DNA of 64,000 bases. Source: Pseudomonas cedrina subsp. cedrina. Its GTDB lineage: Bacteria; Pseudomonadota; Gammaproteobacteria; Pseudomonadales; Pseudomonadaceae. The notes below the pieces were generated by a model that ran no database searches, was not told the DNA's origin, and saw only the letters and a list, made by a program, of their open reading frames with translations. Made by a program: the position numbers and the translations under genes. Within the stretch, counting starts at the first letter, position 1. Every line of letters starts with the position of its first letter. The stretch lies in the NCBI RefSeq assembly GCF_001983175.1, contig NZ_MNPW01000006.1, forward strand, positions 372,001 through 436,000, written 5' to 3'. Below are positions 19,243 to 27,970 of the stretch, piece by piece.

Positions 19243-20811
19243 TCAGTCTTCGAAATGGATGGGGCAGTTTTCGGCGCCTTCCAGTTTTTTCAGCTCCTCA
19301 ACGACTTGCGGCCGCGCCCGACGCAACGTCAGGCTGCGCCCCAACCCACGCAATCTGCGCGCCTCCTGGTGCAGCATCTCCACGCCGGAATAATCGATAA
19401 AGTTGATCTGCTGCGCCTCGATCACTACCCGCTCGCCCTGCAAGCTTTGCAGGCGTACTTGTAGATAATGGCTGGCGCCAAAAAAGATCGAACCGCCGAC
19501 GCGCAGCACATCCTCCTCCCCGTCCCGCCACTGTTGTACCCGTGGTTGCGAGGTACGCTTGAGGTAGAAAAACAGCGACGCCAGCACGCCCGCATAAATT
19601 GCCGTTTGCAACTCCAGCAGCAAGGTTGCGAGGCACGTCAGGCCCATCACCACAAACTCCGCGCGGCTCACGCGGAACAACGCGCGAATGCCGCGATGGT
19701 CCACCAGGCCCCAGCAAATCAGCAGGATGCTCGCGGCCATGCTCGGGATCGGGATATGGGCGATCAGCGCCGCCCCGAACAACGCGAACAGTGCCACCCA
19801 GAGCGCAGAAAACACGCCGGCCAACGGCGAACAAGCACCGGCTTCATAGCTGAGGCCTGAGCGCGTAAAGGATCCGGCTGACAGATACCCGGAGAAAAAT
19901 CCGCCAACCATGTTGGATAAGCCCTGCGCGCGGACTTCCTGGTTGGCGTCGAGCAGTTGTTGTGAACGGGCCGACAGCGAGCGAGCAATCGACAGGCTGG
20001 TGACCAGCCCCAGCATTCCCACCGCTACAGCGCTGGGCAGCAGGCGCAGGATTGTGTCCAGGTCCATTGGCAACGGGCTGAACGGCGGTAACTTGCCGAC
20101 AAACGAACTGACCAACGCCACGTGCCCGAACTTCGCCGGCCACAGCCAAGCCGTCAGGCTGCCCAGCGTGAGAGCAATCAACAGCGTCGGCCAGCGTGGT
20201 AGCCAATATTTGAGCAGCGCGCCTGACAGCAATGTGCCTAGCCCGAGAGCGAGGGAGGCGCGGTCCCATTCGCCACGGTGCTCAACAAGCGCCAGCAGGC
20301 TGTTGATCGCCGTGGCCTGGCTCGGCAACTCCAGCCCCAGCAGGTTGGGCAACTGCCCCAGGGCAATGACCACGGCGGCACCCAAGGTGAAGCCGAGCAC
20401 TACCGAATGGGAGACGAAATTCACCAGCGCGCCAAAGCGCAACATGCCCAGCAGCCATTGGAAAACGCCGGCAAGGAAGGTAAGCAGCAGGATCAGGGTG
20501 ATGTAGTCCTGTGAGCCCGGCACAGCCAGCGGACTGACACTGGCGTAAAGCACAATGGAAATCGCCGCCGTTGGGCCGCAGATCAGGTGCCAGGACGAAC
20601 CCCAGAGACACGCGATCAGCACCGGGATGATCGCGGCGTACAGGCCGTATTCGGGTGGGAGACCGGCGATCAGCGCATAAGCAATCGACTGCGGCAGGGC
20701 GAGCACGGCGCCGCTGAGGCCGACCATCGCGTCCCGGCCGACGCTGGCGCGGGTTTGGCGCGGGAGCCAGGCGAGGAAGGGGAAGAGTGATTGGCGGTTG
20801 GGCCGGGGCAT
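19243..20811 (-). CDS. SulP-family anion permease with STAS domain
   Basis: 522 residues. An N-terminal transmembrane domain (about 10-12 helices, residues 30-400) includes the sulfate-transporter signature around GLPPEYGLYAAIIPVLIACLWGSS. A C-terminal cytoplasmic STAS domain (about 420-520) contains VVIEAQQINFIDYSGVEMLHQEARRL. SulP proteins carry sulfate, bicarbonate, dicarboxylates or other anions; the substrate cannot be told from sequence. Its neighbour betC releases sulfate, which makes sulfate plausible, but the genes are separated by a REP region and choX, so this is weak context. A separate SulP protein is at 49013. Confidence 0.88.
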   Translation of the reverse strand: MPRPNRQSLFPFLAWLPRQTRASVGRDAMVGLSGAVLALPQSIAYALIAGLPPEYGLYAAIIPVLIACLWGSSWHLICGPTAAISIVLYASVSPLAVPGSQDYITLILLLTFLAGVFQWLLGMLRFGALVNFVSHSVVLGFTLGAAVVIALGQLPNLLGLELPSQATAINSLLALVEHRGEWDRASLALGLGTLLSGALLKYWLPRWPTLLIALTLGSLTAWLWPAKFGHVALVSSFVGKLPPFSPLPMDLDTILRLLPSAVAVGMLGLVTSLSIARSLSARSQQLLDANQEVRAQGLSNMVGGFFSGYLSAGSFTRSGLSYEAGACSPLAGVFSALWVALFALFGAALIAHIPIPSMAASILLICWGLVDHRGIRALFRVSRAEFVVMGLTCLATLLLELQTAIYAGVLASLFFYLKRTSQPRVQQWRDGEEDVLRVGGSIFFGASHYLQVRLQSLQGERVVIEAQQINFIDYSGVEMLHQEARRLRGLGRSLTLRRARPQVVEELKKLEGAENCPIHFED

Positions 20812-20862
20812 GAAAAACTCGGCTGGAAAAGTTGGCTCAGATTATCAGTACACACGGGTCCC

Positions 20863-20967
20863 TGTGGGAGCTGGCTTGCCTGCGATGGCATCACTGCAGT
20901 GTACCTGCAAAATCGAGGTGCCTGAATCGCAGGCAAGCCAGCTCCCACACAAGCCCGCTCCCACATT
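20863..20967. repeat. REP pair plus an extra tandem half-unit
   Basis: A full inverted pair (20863-20950) is followed at once by a truncated third unit, AAGCCCGCTCCCACATTTG (20951-20967), of the CCCG subtype. The same compound structure recurs at 50584-50688, suggesting insertion of one REP subtype next to another. Confidence 0.85.
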
Positions 20968-20983
20968 TGGATCGCGTTGGGCC

Positions 20984-21898
20984 TTAGAGTTTGGCTTTGA
21001 CCGCCGCCAGCGCATCCTGGCCATCCACGGTTTTCACGCCCTCAAGCCACTTATCCAACACCGCCGGATTCGCCTTGATCCACGCTTTCGCCGCTTGCGC
21101 ATTGCTGACCTTGTTGTTGGCCACCTCGGCCATGATGCTGTTCTCCATCTCCTGGGTAAAACTCAGGTTGGTCAGCAGTTTTCCCACGTTCGGGCAGGCC
21201 TGTGCGTAACCTTTTCGGGTCAGCGTATAGACGCTGCCGGTGTCGCCAAAATACTTCTCGCCGCCTTTGAGATAGTGCATTTTTAACTGCACGTTCATCG
21301 GGTGCGGGGTCCAGCCGAGGAAGGTCACGAATTTCTGCTTCTTAACCGCCCGTGACACTTCGGCGAGCATCGCCTGTTCGCTGGACTCGATCAGCTTCCA
21401 CTGGCCGAGGTCGAAGTCGTTCTTCTTGATGATCTCCTGCAACGAGATATTCGCCGGCGCGCCGGAACCGATGCCGTAGATCTTCTTGTCGAACTTGTCG
21501 GCAAACTTGTTCAAGTCGGCAAAGTCATGCACCCCGGCGTCCCACACGTAGTCCGGCACGGCGAGGGTGAACTCGGTGCCGTCGAGGTTTTTCGCCAGTT
21601 GCACCACATCGCCATTGGCCACGAACTTGTCGTAGAAGCCTTGCTGCGCCGGCATCCAGTTACCCAGGAACACGTCTACCTGGCCGTCCTTGAGCCCGCC
21701 AAAGGTAATCGGCACCGCAAGGGTGTCGACCTTGGCCTTGTAGCCCATGCCCGTCAGCAGAAACCCGGTGATGGCATTGGTGGCCGCGATATCGCTCCAG
21801 CCCGGATCGGCCATCTTCACGGTTTCGCAGCTGGTGTCCGCGTACACATGGGCGCTCCCAAACGCCAACATACCCAGCATCACAGTCAACTTTTGCAT
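20984..21898 (-). CDS. choX: Choline-binding periplasmic protein of an ABC transporter
   Basis: 304 residues with a signal peptide (MQKLTVMLGMLAFGSAHVYA, cleavage before Asp-Thr-Ser-Cys). The mature part is an OpuAC-type ligand-binding protein: ADPGWSDIAATNAITGFLL, DVFLGNWMPAQ and LGWTPHPMN contain the aromatic residues that box quaternary amines in ChoX/ProX relatives. It would deliver choline (or betaine) to an ABC permease, but no permease or ATPase gene is beside it. It directly follows betC on the same strand with an 18-bp gap, so uptake and choline-sulfate hydrolysis are likely co-expressed. Confidence 0.88.
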   Translation of the reverse strand: MQKLTVMLGMLAFGSAHVYADTSCETVKMADPGWSDIAATNAITGFLLTGMGYKAKVDTLAVPITFGGLKDGQVDVFLGNWMPAQQGFYDKFVANGDVVQLAKNLDGTEFTLAVPDYVWDAGVHDFADLNKFADKFDKKIYGIGSGAPANISLQEIIKKNDFDLGQWKLIESSEQAMLAEVSRAVKKQKFVTFLGWTPHPMNVQLKMHYLKGGEKYFGDTGSVYTLTRKGYAQACPNVGKLLTNLSFTQEMENSIMAEVANNKVSNAQAAKAWIKANPAVLDKWLEGVKTVDGQDALAAVKAKL

Positions 21899-21916
21899 GG
21901 CCTTCCCTCAATCTGT

Positions 21917-23431
21917 TTATTGGTTTTGGCAGGGTTGTGGATAACGTGCCTTGCGCTCCAGGTCATCGAGGTCGATATGGTTGCGCATGTATTGCTGACT
22001 GGCGTCCACCAGTGGCTGGTGATCCCAGCTCTTGAGCTTGCCTTGGGTCAGTGCTTCAAACACCAGGCGACGGCGGCGTTGGCTGGCGAGCACCTGTTGG
22101 TGAATCGCCGGGATGTCCCATTTGGCCCGCGCCTCGTCCAGGAAGGCCGCAAACAGCGCCTGATGCTGCGGCGACTGGCTGAGTTCTTCCTGCTCCCGTG
22201 GATCGTTATGTACATCGAACAATAGACAAGGGTCGTCTTCGCTGTAGATGAATTTGTAGGCGCCACGGCGAATCATCATCAGCGGACTGATGGTGCCTTC
22301 AGCCATGTATTCGCCAAAAACCTCGTCATGCCCGCCCTGCCCTTGCAGGTGCGGGACCAGCGAACGGCCGTCCAGCGGCAGGCGTGGGTCCAGTTCGCCT
22401 CCGGCCAGCTCCACCAGGGTGGGCAGCAGGTCGGCAGTGGACACGGCCTTGGACACGCGGCCCGCCGCGAACTGCCCTGGCGCACTGACCAGCAGCGGCA
22501 CGCGGGCGGCCATTTCAAACCAGTGCATTTTGTACCAGAGGCCGCGCTCGCCGAGCATGTCGCCGTGGTCGCCGGAGAAGATGATGATGGTGTCGTCGGC
22601 CAGGCCGGTGTCTTCCAGGGTCTGCAGCAGTTTGCCGACGTTGCTGTCGATATAGCTGCACGCGCCAAAGTAGGCGCGGCGCGCATCGCGGATCTTATCC
22701 ACCGGCAGCGGCTTGTCCCACAGGTCGTAGACCTTGAGCAGGCGTTGGGAGTGAGGGTCGAGATCACTTTGTGCCGGCGTTGCAGGCAAAGGGATATCGG
22801 CGTCGTCGTACAGATCCCAAAATGGCTTGGGAATGGTGTACGGGTCGTGGGGATGAGTCATCGACACGGTCAGGCAGAACGGTTGGTCGCCGTCTTCGCG
22901 GATATGGTCGAACAAATACTGCTGGGCCTTGAATACCACTTCTTCGTCGAAATCCAGCTGGTTGGTGCGCACGCAAGGACCGGCTTGCAGCACCGAGGAC
23001 ATGTTGTGATACCAGGTGGGGCGCACGTCCGGCTCGTCCCAGTTCACCGCCCAGCCGTAGTCGGCAGGGTAAATGTCACTGGTCAGGCGTTCTTCGTAAC
23101 CGTGCAATTGGTCGGGGCCGCAGAAGTGCATCTTGCCTGACAGCGCGGTGCGATAGCCGAGGCGGCGCAGGTAATGGGCGTAGGTCGGCACATCGGCGGG
23201 AAAATCCGCTGCGTTGTCGTAGGCGCCGATCTTGCTCGGCAACTGCCCGCTCACCAGTGTGAAGCGCGACGGTGCGCACAAGGGACTGTTGCAATAGGCT
23301 GCGTCGAATACCACGCCTTGGGCGGCGAGGCGGCTCAGATTCGGCAGCTTGATAGGGGAAGATCCGTAGAACGGCAGCATCGGCGCGGCCATTTGATCGG
23401 CCATGATGAAAAGAATGTTCTTGCGCTTCAT
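21917..23431 (-). CDS. betC: Choline-sulfatase
   Basis: 504 residues, type I sulfatase. The formylglycine motif is CAPSR, with Cys52 the residue modified to formylglycine. An N-terminal metal-site Asp is in IMADQ and others are in FSGDHGDMLGERGLW. The C-terminal segment ending LDDLERKARYP is the choline-sulfatase extension (PF12411 type). It hydrolyses choline-O-sulfate to choline and sulfate, probably in the cytoplasm since no signal peptide is seen. Start: the ATG at 23431 follows a GAGAA ribosome site and matches the family N-terminus; the ATG at 23449 lacks one. It is divergent from its LysR regulator. Confidence 0.95.
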   Translation of the reverse strand: MKRKNILFIMADQMAAPMLPFYGSSPIKLPNLSRLAAQGVVFDAAYCNSPLCAPSRFTLVSGQLPSKIGAYDNAADFPADVPTYAHYLRRLGYRTALSGKMHFCGPDQLHGYEERLTSDIYPADYGWAVNWDEPDVRPTWYHNMSSVLQAGPCVRTNQLDFDEEVVFKAQQYLFDHIREDGDQPFCLTVSMTHPHDPYTIPKPFWDLYDDADIPLPATPAQSDLDPHSQRLLKVYDLWDKPLPVDKIRDARRAYFGACSYIDSNVGKLLQTLEDTGLADDTIIIFSGDHGDMLGERGLWYKMHWFEMAARVPLLVSAPGQFAAGRVSKAVSTADLLPTLVELAGGELDPRLPLDGRSLVPHLQGQGGHDEVFGEYMAEGTISPLMMIRRGAYKFIYSEDDPCLLFDVHNDPREQEELSQSPQHQALFAAFLDEARAKWDIPAIHQQVLASQRRRRLVFEALTQGKLKSWDHQPLVDASQQYMRNHIDLDDLERKARYPQPCQNQ

Positions 23432-23534
23432 GGGTTCTCGGCATTCCATAGGCGGTGTTTATGCGACTGAGCATGCAGCCCTTGGAAAACGGGGTAAAGC
23501 CCATGAAAGGCAATGTCTAGGATAAGTCCAGCTA

Positions 23535-24485
23535 ATGTATGAAGCCCTCGGTGACCTGTCCCTCGATTTGTTGCGCGCCTTCGAAGCCGCAGCGCGCCAT
23601 CGCAGCTTCACGGCCGCCGCGATGGAGCTGGGCACCACCCAGCCGGCGGTCAGCCAGCAGATCAAGCGGCTGGAAGAACAACTGGCGGTCCGCCTGTTTG
23701 ATCGCATCTACCGCGGCATCGAGCTGACCGACGCCGGGGCCCTGCTGTTTGAGCATGTGCAAGGCGGTTTGCAGGCGATCAACTCAGGCCTGAGCGTGAT
23801 CAGCCAGCAGGACCAGCATGAAGTGTTGCAAGTGGCCACTGACTTCGCCTTTGCTGCGTACTGGCTGATGCCGCGCTTGCACCGCTTTCACCAGGCCAAC
23901 CCCCAGGTGGATGTGAGCCTGGTGACCAGCGAACGCAACCACGCCACCCTGCGCAGCGACATCGACGTGGCGGTGCTGTTTGGCGATGGTCGCTTCAAGC
24001 AGGGCGATAGCCTCTGGCTGTTCAACGAGGAAGTGTTCCCGGTGTGCAGCCCGCAATGGCTGAAGAACCAGGCCGCGCCGCTGACTGTGCAAAATTTGCA
24101 CGATTGCCCTCTGCTGCACCTGCGCCAGGAAAACAACAGCCATTGGTTCGACTGGAGCGGAGTGTTTCGCGAACTGGGCATCACCATCGCACCCACGCCC
24201 GGCCAATTGCGCTTCGACAATTACACCCTGCTGATCCAGGCCGCGATTGCCGGCCAGGGCGTGGCCATCGGTTGGCGCCATCTGGTGGACAACCTGCTGG
24301 AACAGAATTGGCTGTGTCGGCCGATCCGCGACACCGTGATCTCGCGCTTTGGCTATTACGTGGTGCAGCCCCAGCGCAAACGCCGCGGGCAGTTGGTCGA
24401 ACGCTTTGTCGACTGGCTGGTGGACGAGCAGGCCAGCAGCGCGCAGTCGCTGACCGGGCTGGCCCTGCCGTCCATTGCGGTCTAG
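23535..24485 (+). CDS. LysR-type regulator, probable choline-sulfate utilisation activator
   Basis: 316 residues. The winged HTH (about 9-68) contains LDLLRAFEAAARHRSFTAAAMELGTTQPAVSQQIKRLEEQL, and the rest is a periplasmic-binding-like effector domain. It is transcribed divergently from betC across 103 bp, the usual arrangement for a LysR protein controlling its neighbour. Choline-sulfate regulators of this kind are known beside betC; the inducer here is inferred to be choline sulfate or choline. GcvA-like members of the family look similar, so the assignment rests on position. Confidence 0.85.
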   Translation: MYEALGDLSLDLLRAFEAAARHRSFTAAAMELGTTQPAVSQQIKRLEEQLAVRLFDRIYRGIELTDAGALLFEHVQGGLQAINSGLSVISQQDQHEVLQVATDFAFAAYWLMPRLHRFHQANPQVDVSLVTSERNHATLRSDIDVAVLFGDGRFKQGDSLWLFNEEVFPVCSPQWLKNQAAPLTVQNLHDCPLLHLRQENNSHWFDWSGVFRELGITIAPTPGQLRFDNYTLLIQAAIAGQGVAIGWRHLVDNLLEQNWLCRPIRDTVISRFGYYVVQPQRKRRGQLVERFVDWLVDEQASSAQSLTGLALPSIAV

Positions 24486-24516
24486 GATTTGGCGCCAAAG
24501 GGATCCGGAGTCCGTC

Positions 24517-24843
24517 ATGCAGCGTATCAAGGGCTATCACGCTCACATCTACTTTGACGCCAGCACCCTCGAACAGGCGCGCACCCTGTGCGAAGACGCT
24601 GCCAAGCTTTTTCCGCTGCGCATGGGGCGTGTGCACCAACGGCCCGTGGGTCCGCATCCGGACTGGAGCTGCCAGTTGGCGTTTGAGCCCGAATACATCG
24701 GCGTGGTGCTGCCGTGGTTGGCGCTGCACCGCAATGGCCTGGTGGTGTTCCTGCATCCCGATACCGGGGATGACCTCAAGGACCATACCGACTATGCGAT
24801 CTGGATGGGTGCAATGCGCGAACTGGACCTGTCGAATTTTTAA
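24517..24843 (+). CDS. DOPA 4,5-dioxygenase-family protein
   Basis: 108 residues, the normal size for this family (PF08883). The N-terminus GYHAHIYFD supplies the paired His residues expected at the metal site, and further His residues are in LVVFLHPDTGDDLKDHTDYAIWMG. Characterised fungal homologues open the ring of DOPA; the bacterial substrate is unknown. Start: GGAG at 24507-24510 is 6 nt before the ATG at 24517. It is 31 bp after the LysR gene on the same strand and may share its transcript. Confidence 0.85.
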   Translation: MQRIKGYHAHIYFDASTLEQARTLCEDAAKLFPLRMGRVHQRPVGPHPDWSCQLAFEPEYIGVVLPWLALHRNGLVVFLHPDTGDDLKDHTDYAIWMGAMRELDLSNF

Positions 24844-24898
24844 CTCGCTGTATCAGATAACGCCTGAGCCTCTGCCCAGCTAAAGCCGAAGACATTGT

Positions 24899-24910
24899 AG
24901 GATTTATCCT
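24899..24910. promoter_or_regulatory. Palindrome AGGATTTATCCT upstream of dgoK
   Basis: A perfect 12-bp inverted repeat (AGGAT-TT-ATCCT) lies about 110 bp before dgoK in an unusually AT-rich 176-bp gap. It is a candidate operator for the dgo operon. No regulator gene is adjacent and no consensus is known to me, so this is tentative. Confidence 0.3.
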
Positions 24911-25019
24911 GATTGCTCCCACTATATGGGATCGTTATTTATATATTGAGATGTAACCGGCCATAGGTTTATATTCGCCCATCTGCTTTTTTCAGCACCC
25001 ACTCATTTCAGGTGAAGCG

Positions 25020-25979
25020 ATGCAGGCGCAATTGATCGCGCTCGATTGGGGAACCAGTTCCCTTCGTGCTTATAAACTCGGCCCCGCAGGCGTAGTGCTG
25101 GAACAGCGCTCTCTGGCCTGGGGCATCATGCATTTGCCCAGCGAGCCCCGGAATATCGCCGGCGTGCATTGCAGCGATGGCTTTGAATTGGCCTTCGATG
25201 CGGCGTGCGGCGACTGGCTCGACGCCGAGCCAAACCTTGCAGTGATCGCCTGCGGCATGGTCGGCAGCGCCCAGGGTTGGAGCGAGGCGGCTTACCGCAA
25301 CACGCCGGTCGACGTCGCCAGCCTCAGCCAGGCCTTGCACCGCGTGCGCAGCGTGCGCGGGGTCGACGTGCATATCGTGCCGGGCGTCATCGAACGGATT
25401 GGCTTGCCCAACGTGATGCGCGGCGAAGAAACCCAGGTACTGGGTGTGCTGCAGGGGCTCGGCACCGACGTACTGATCGGCCTGCCCGGTAGCCATTCCA
25501 AATGGGTCGAAGTGGTCGAAGGCTGCATCACCCACTTCGACACCTTCATGACCGGCGAGGTGTTCGCCGTACTGAGCAAGCACAGCATCCTCGGGCGCAC
25601 CCAGCAAGCCAGCGAACAATTCCAGGCACAAGCCTTTGACCGAGGCGTGCAAGTGGCGCTTTCCAAAGACGGCCAGCGCGGCGTGCTGTCGACTCTGTTC
25701 AGCGCGCGCACCCTTGGCCTCACCGCCGAACTCGCTCCCGAGCAGCAGCCCGACTACCTTTCGGGCTTGCTCATCGGCCATGAACTCAATGGCTTACCGG
25801 ACAGCGCACGACACAAACAGATCATCCTGGTCGGCGCCGCTCCCCTTTGCGCCCGCTATCAACGCGCCCTCGCCCTCTGCGGCTTTGCCCATGTCAGCCT
25901 GGCGCAGGAAGCCAGCGAGCGCGGCCTGTGGCAACTGGCCGAGGCGGCCGGGCTCATTCAACCTGTAACGGAGGCCTGA
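25020..25979 (+). CDS. dgoK: 2-dehydro-3-deoxygalactonokinase
   Basis: 319 residues. It phosphorylates 2-keto-3-deoxy-D-galactonate with ATP in the DeLey-Doudoroff (galactonate) pathway. The ATP-binding start LIALDWGTSSLRAYKLG is the DgoK phosphate-1 motif; GLPGSHSKWVEVVEG and FMTGEVFAVLSKHSIL are also characteristic. The ATG follows AGGTGA. Its stop is 1 bp before dgoA, so dgoK-dgoA-dgoD form an operon. Confidence 0.95.
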   Translation: MQAQLIALDWGTSSLRAYKLGPAGVVLEQRSLAWGIMHLPSEPRNIAGVHCSDGFELAFDAACGDWLDAEPNLAVIACGMVGSAQGWSEAAYRNTPVDVASLSQALHRVRSVRGVDVHIVPGVIERIGLPNVMRGEETQVLGVLQGLGTDVLIGLPGSHSKWVEVVEGCITHFDTFMTGEVFAVLSKHSILGRTQQASEQFQAQAFDRGVQVALSKDGQRGVLSTLFSARTLGLTAELAPEQQPDYLSGLLIGHELNGLPDSARHKQIILVGAAPLCARYQRALALCGFAHVSLAQEASERGLWQLAEAAGLIQPVTEA

Positions 25980-25980
25980 C

Positions 25981-26601
25981 ATGCTCAAGCAAGCACTCGC
26001 GCAAAACGGTTTGATCGCCATCTTGCGCGGCATCCGCCCGGACGAAGCCCAGGCCGTCGGCCAGGTGCTGTACCAGGCTGGGTTTCGTGTGATCGAAGTC
26101 CCGCTCAATTCGCCCGATCCCTACATCAGCATCCGCACCTTGCGCGACAGCCTGCCCGCCGATTGTCTGATCGGTGCCGGTACGGTGTTGCTGCCCGAGC
26201 AGGTCGAACAGGTGAAGGCGGCCGGTGGCCAGGTGATCGTGATGCCCCATAGCGACGCCAAGGTGTTGCGCGCCGCGAAAGCCGCGGGCCTGTACTTGTC
26301 GCCGGGCGTGGCCACGCCCACCGAAGCCTTCGCCGCACTGGCCGAAGGCGCCGACGTGTTGAAACTGTTCCCCGCCGAGCAAATGGGCCCGGCGGTGATC
26401 AAGGCGTGGTTGGCGGTATTGCCGGCAGGCACTTTGCTGCTGCCGGTGGGCGGCATCACCCCGGACAACATGCAAGTGTTTATCGACGCCGGCGCCAAAG
26501 GCTTCGGGCTGGGTTCCGGGTTGTTCAAGCCGGGTATGACAGTGGATCAGGTAGCGAGCCGCGCCCAGGCTTATGTCGCCGCCTGGAAAGCCCTGAACTG
26601 A
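25981..26601 (+). CDS. dgoA: 2-dehydro-3-deoxy-6-phosphogalactonate aldolase
   Basis: 206 residues, class I KDPG/KDPGal aldolase fold. It splits KDPGal into pyruvate and glyceraldehyde-3-phosphate. Visible: IAILRGIRPDEA with the catalytic Glu region shifted as in DgoA proteins, GAGTVLLPEQV, and GADVLKLFPAEQMGP with the Schiff-base Lys. The context between the kinase and galactonate dehydratase distinguishes it from the Entner-Doudoroff Eda enzyme. Confidence 0.94.
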   Translation: MLKQALAQNGLIAILRGIRPDEAQAVGQVLYQAGFRVIEVPLNSPDPYISIRTLRDSLPADCLIGAGTVLLPEQVEQVKAAGGQVIVMPHSDAKVLRAAKAAGLYLSPGVATPTEAFAALAEGADVLKLFPAEQMGPAVIKAWLAVLPAGTLLLPVGGITPDNMQVFIDAGAKGFGLGSGLFKPGMTVDQVASRAQAYVAAWKALN

Positions 26602-26649
26602 CTATAAGTTCCGCGCCCACAGGCGCCGCATCTATAAGAGAGATAACAG

Positions 26650-27798
26650 ATGAAAATCACCAAATTGACGACCTTTATCGTCCCGCCGCGCTGGTGCTTC
26701 CTGAAAGTCGAAACCGACCAGGGCGTGACCGGCTGGGGTGAACCCGTCGTCGAGGGTCGCGCCCACACAGTGGCGGCGGCTGTCGAGGAATTGTCCGACT
26801 ACCTGATCGGCAAAGACCCACGCAATATCGAAGACATCTGGACCGTGCTCTATCGCGGCGGCTTCTACCGTGGCGGCGCCGTGCACATGAGCGCCCTCGC
26901 CGGTATCGACCAGGCGTTGTGGGACATCAAGGGCAAGGCGCTTGGCGTGTCGGTCAGCGATCTGCTCGGCGGCCAGGTGCGTGACAAGATCCGCGTGTAT
27001 TCATGGATCGGCGGCGACCGCCCGGCCGATACTGCCCGCGCCGCCAAGGAAGCCGTGGCCCGTGGTTTTACCGCGGTGAAAATGAACGGCACCGAAGAGT
27101 TGCAGTTCGTCGACAGCTTCGAAAAGGTCGACCTGGCCCTGGCCAACGTCGCCGCCGTGCGTGATGCGGTCGGCCCGAACGTCGGCATCGGCGTCGACTT
27201 CCATGGTCGTGTGCACAAGCCCATGGCCAAGGTGCTGATGAAAGAGCTGGACCCGTACAAACTGATGTTTATCGAAGAGCCGGTGCTGAGCGAGAACTAC
27301 GAAGCGCTCAAGGAACTGGCGCCGCTGACCAGCACGCCGATTGCCCTGGGCGAGCGCCTGTTCTCGCGCTGGGACTTCAAGCGCGTGCTCAGCGAAGGCT
27401 ACGTCGACATCATCCAGCCGGATGCTTCCCACGCCGGCGGTATCACTGAAACCCGCAAGATCGCCAACATGGCGGAAGCCTACGATGTGGCGCTGGCCTT
27501 GCACTGCCCGCTGGGCCCGATTGCCCTGGCGGCCTGCCTGCAGCTGGATGCGGTGTGCTACAACGCGTTTATCCAGGAGCAGAGCCTGGGCATTCATTAC
27601 AACGAGAGCAATGACCTGCTCGATTACGTGCGCGACCCGGGCGTGTTCGACTATGACCAGGGCTTTGTGAAGATCCCCAACGGTCCGGGCCTGGGTATCG
27701 AGATCAACGAGGAATACGTGATCGAACGCGCGGCCATCGGCCACCGCTGGCGCAACCCGATTTGGCGCCACGCCGACGGCAGCTTTGCCGAGTGGTGA
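26650..27798 (+). CDS. dgoD: D-galactonate dehydratase
   Basis: 382 residues, enolase superfamily. It dehydrates D-galactonate to 2-keto-3-deoxygalactonate, the first step of the pathway. The active-site residues fall at the same numbers as in the E. coli enzyme: Asp183 and His185 in VDFHGR, Glu209 in FIEEP, Glu235 in LGERL and His285 in LALHCPLGP. It lies 48 bp after dgoA with AAGAGAG as ribosome site. A REP pair follows before the transporter. Confidence 0.97.
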   Translation: MKITKLTTFIVPPRWCFLKVETDQGVTGWGEPVVEGRAHTVAAAVEELSDYLIGKDPRNIEDIWTVLYRGGFYRGGAVHMSALAGIDQALWDIKGKALGVSVSDLLGGQVRDKIRVYSWIGGDRPADTARAAKEAVARGFTAVKMNGTEELQFVDSFEKVDLALANVAAVRDAVGPNVGIGVDFHGRVHKPMAKVLMKELDPYKLMFIEEPVLSENYEALKELAPLTSTPIALGERLFSRWDFKRVLSEGYVDIIQPDASHAGGITETRKIANMAEAYDVALALHCPLGPIALAACLQLDAVCYNAFIQEQSLGIHYNESNDLLDYVRDPGVFDYDQGFVKIPNGPGLGIEINEEYVIERAAIGHRWRNPIWRHADGSFAEW

Positions 27799-27824
27799 TT
27801 TCCCTCTGACGAAACCGGATCAAA

Positions 27825-27913
27825 TGTGGGAGCTGGCTTGCCTGCGATAGCGGTGCATCAGTGCCAGAGATGCAAGCTGGCCCACCGCTTTCGCAGGCAA
27901 GCCAGCTCCCACA
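27825..27913. repeat. REP pair between dgoD and the transporter gene
   Basis: TGTGGGAGCTGGCTTGCCTG and its complement flank a spacer of about 40 bp. It lies inside the dgo cluster, between two same-direction genes, where it could stabilise the upstream mRNA and uncouple transporter expression. Confidence 0.88.
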
Positions 27914-27970
27914 TTGACCGTGTTCCGTCAGCAAGATCTGTCCTCAACAAACACAAGAAGAGGCACCCCC

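Noticed and set aside
24934..24957. GTTA...TAAC in the AT-rich gap before dgoK as a second operator
   Set aside because: Only four terminal bases match as a dyad, which is too weak to claim.
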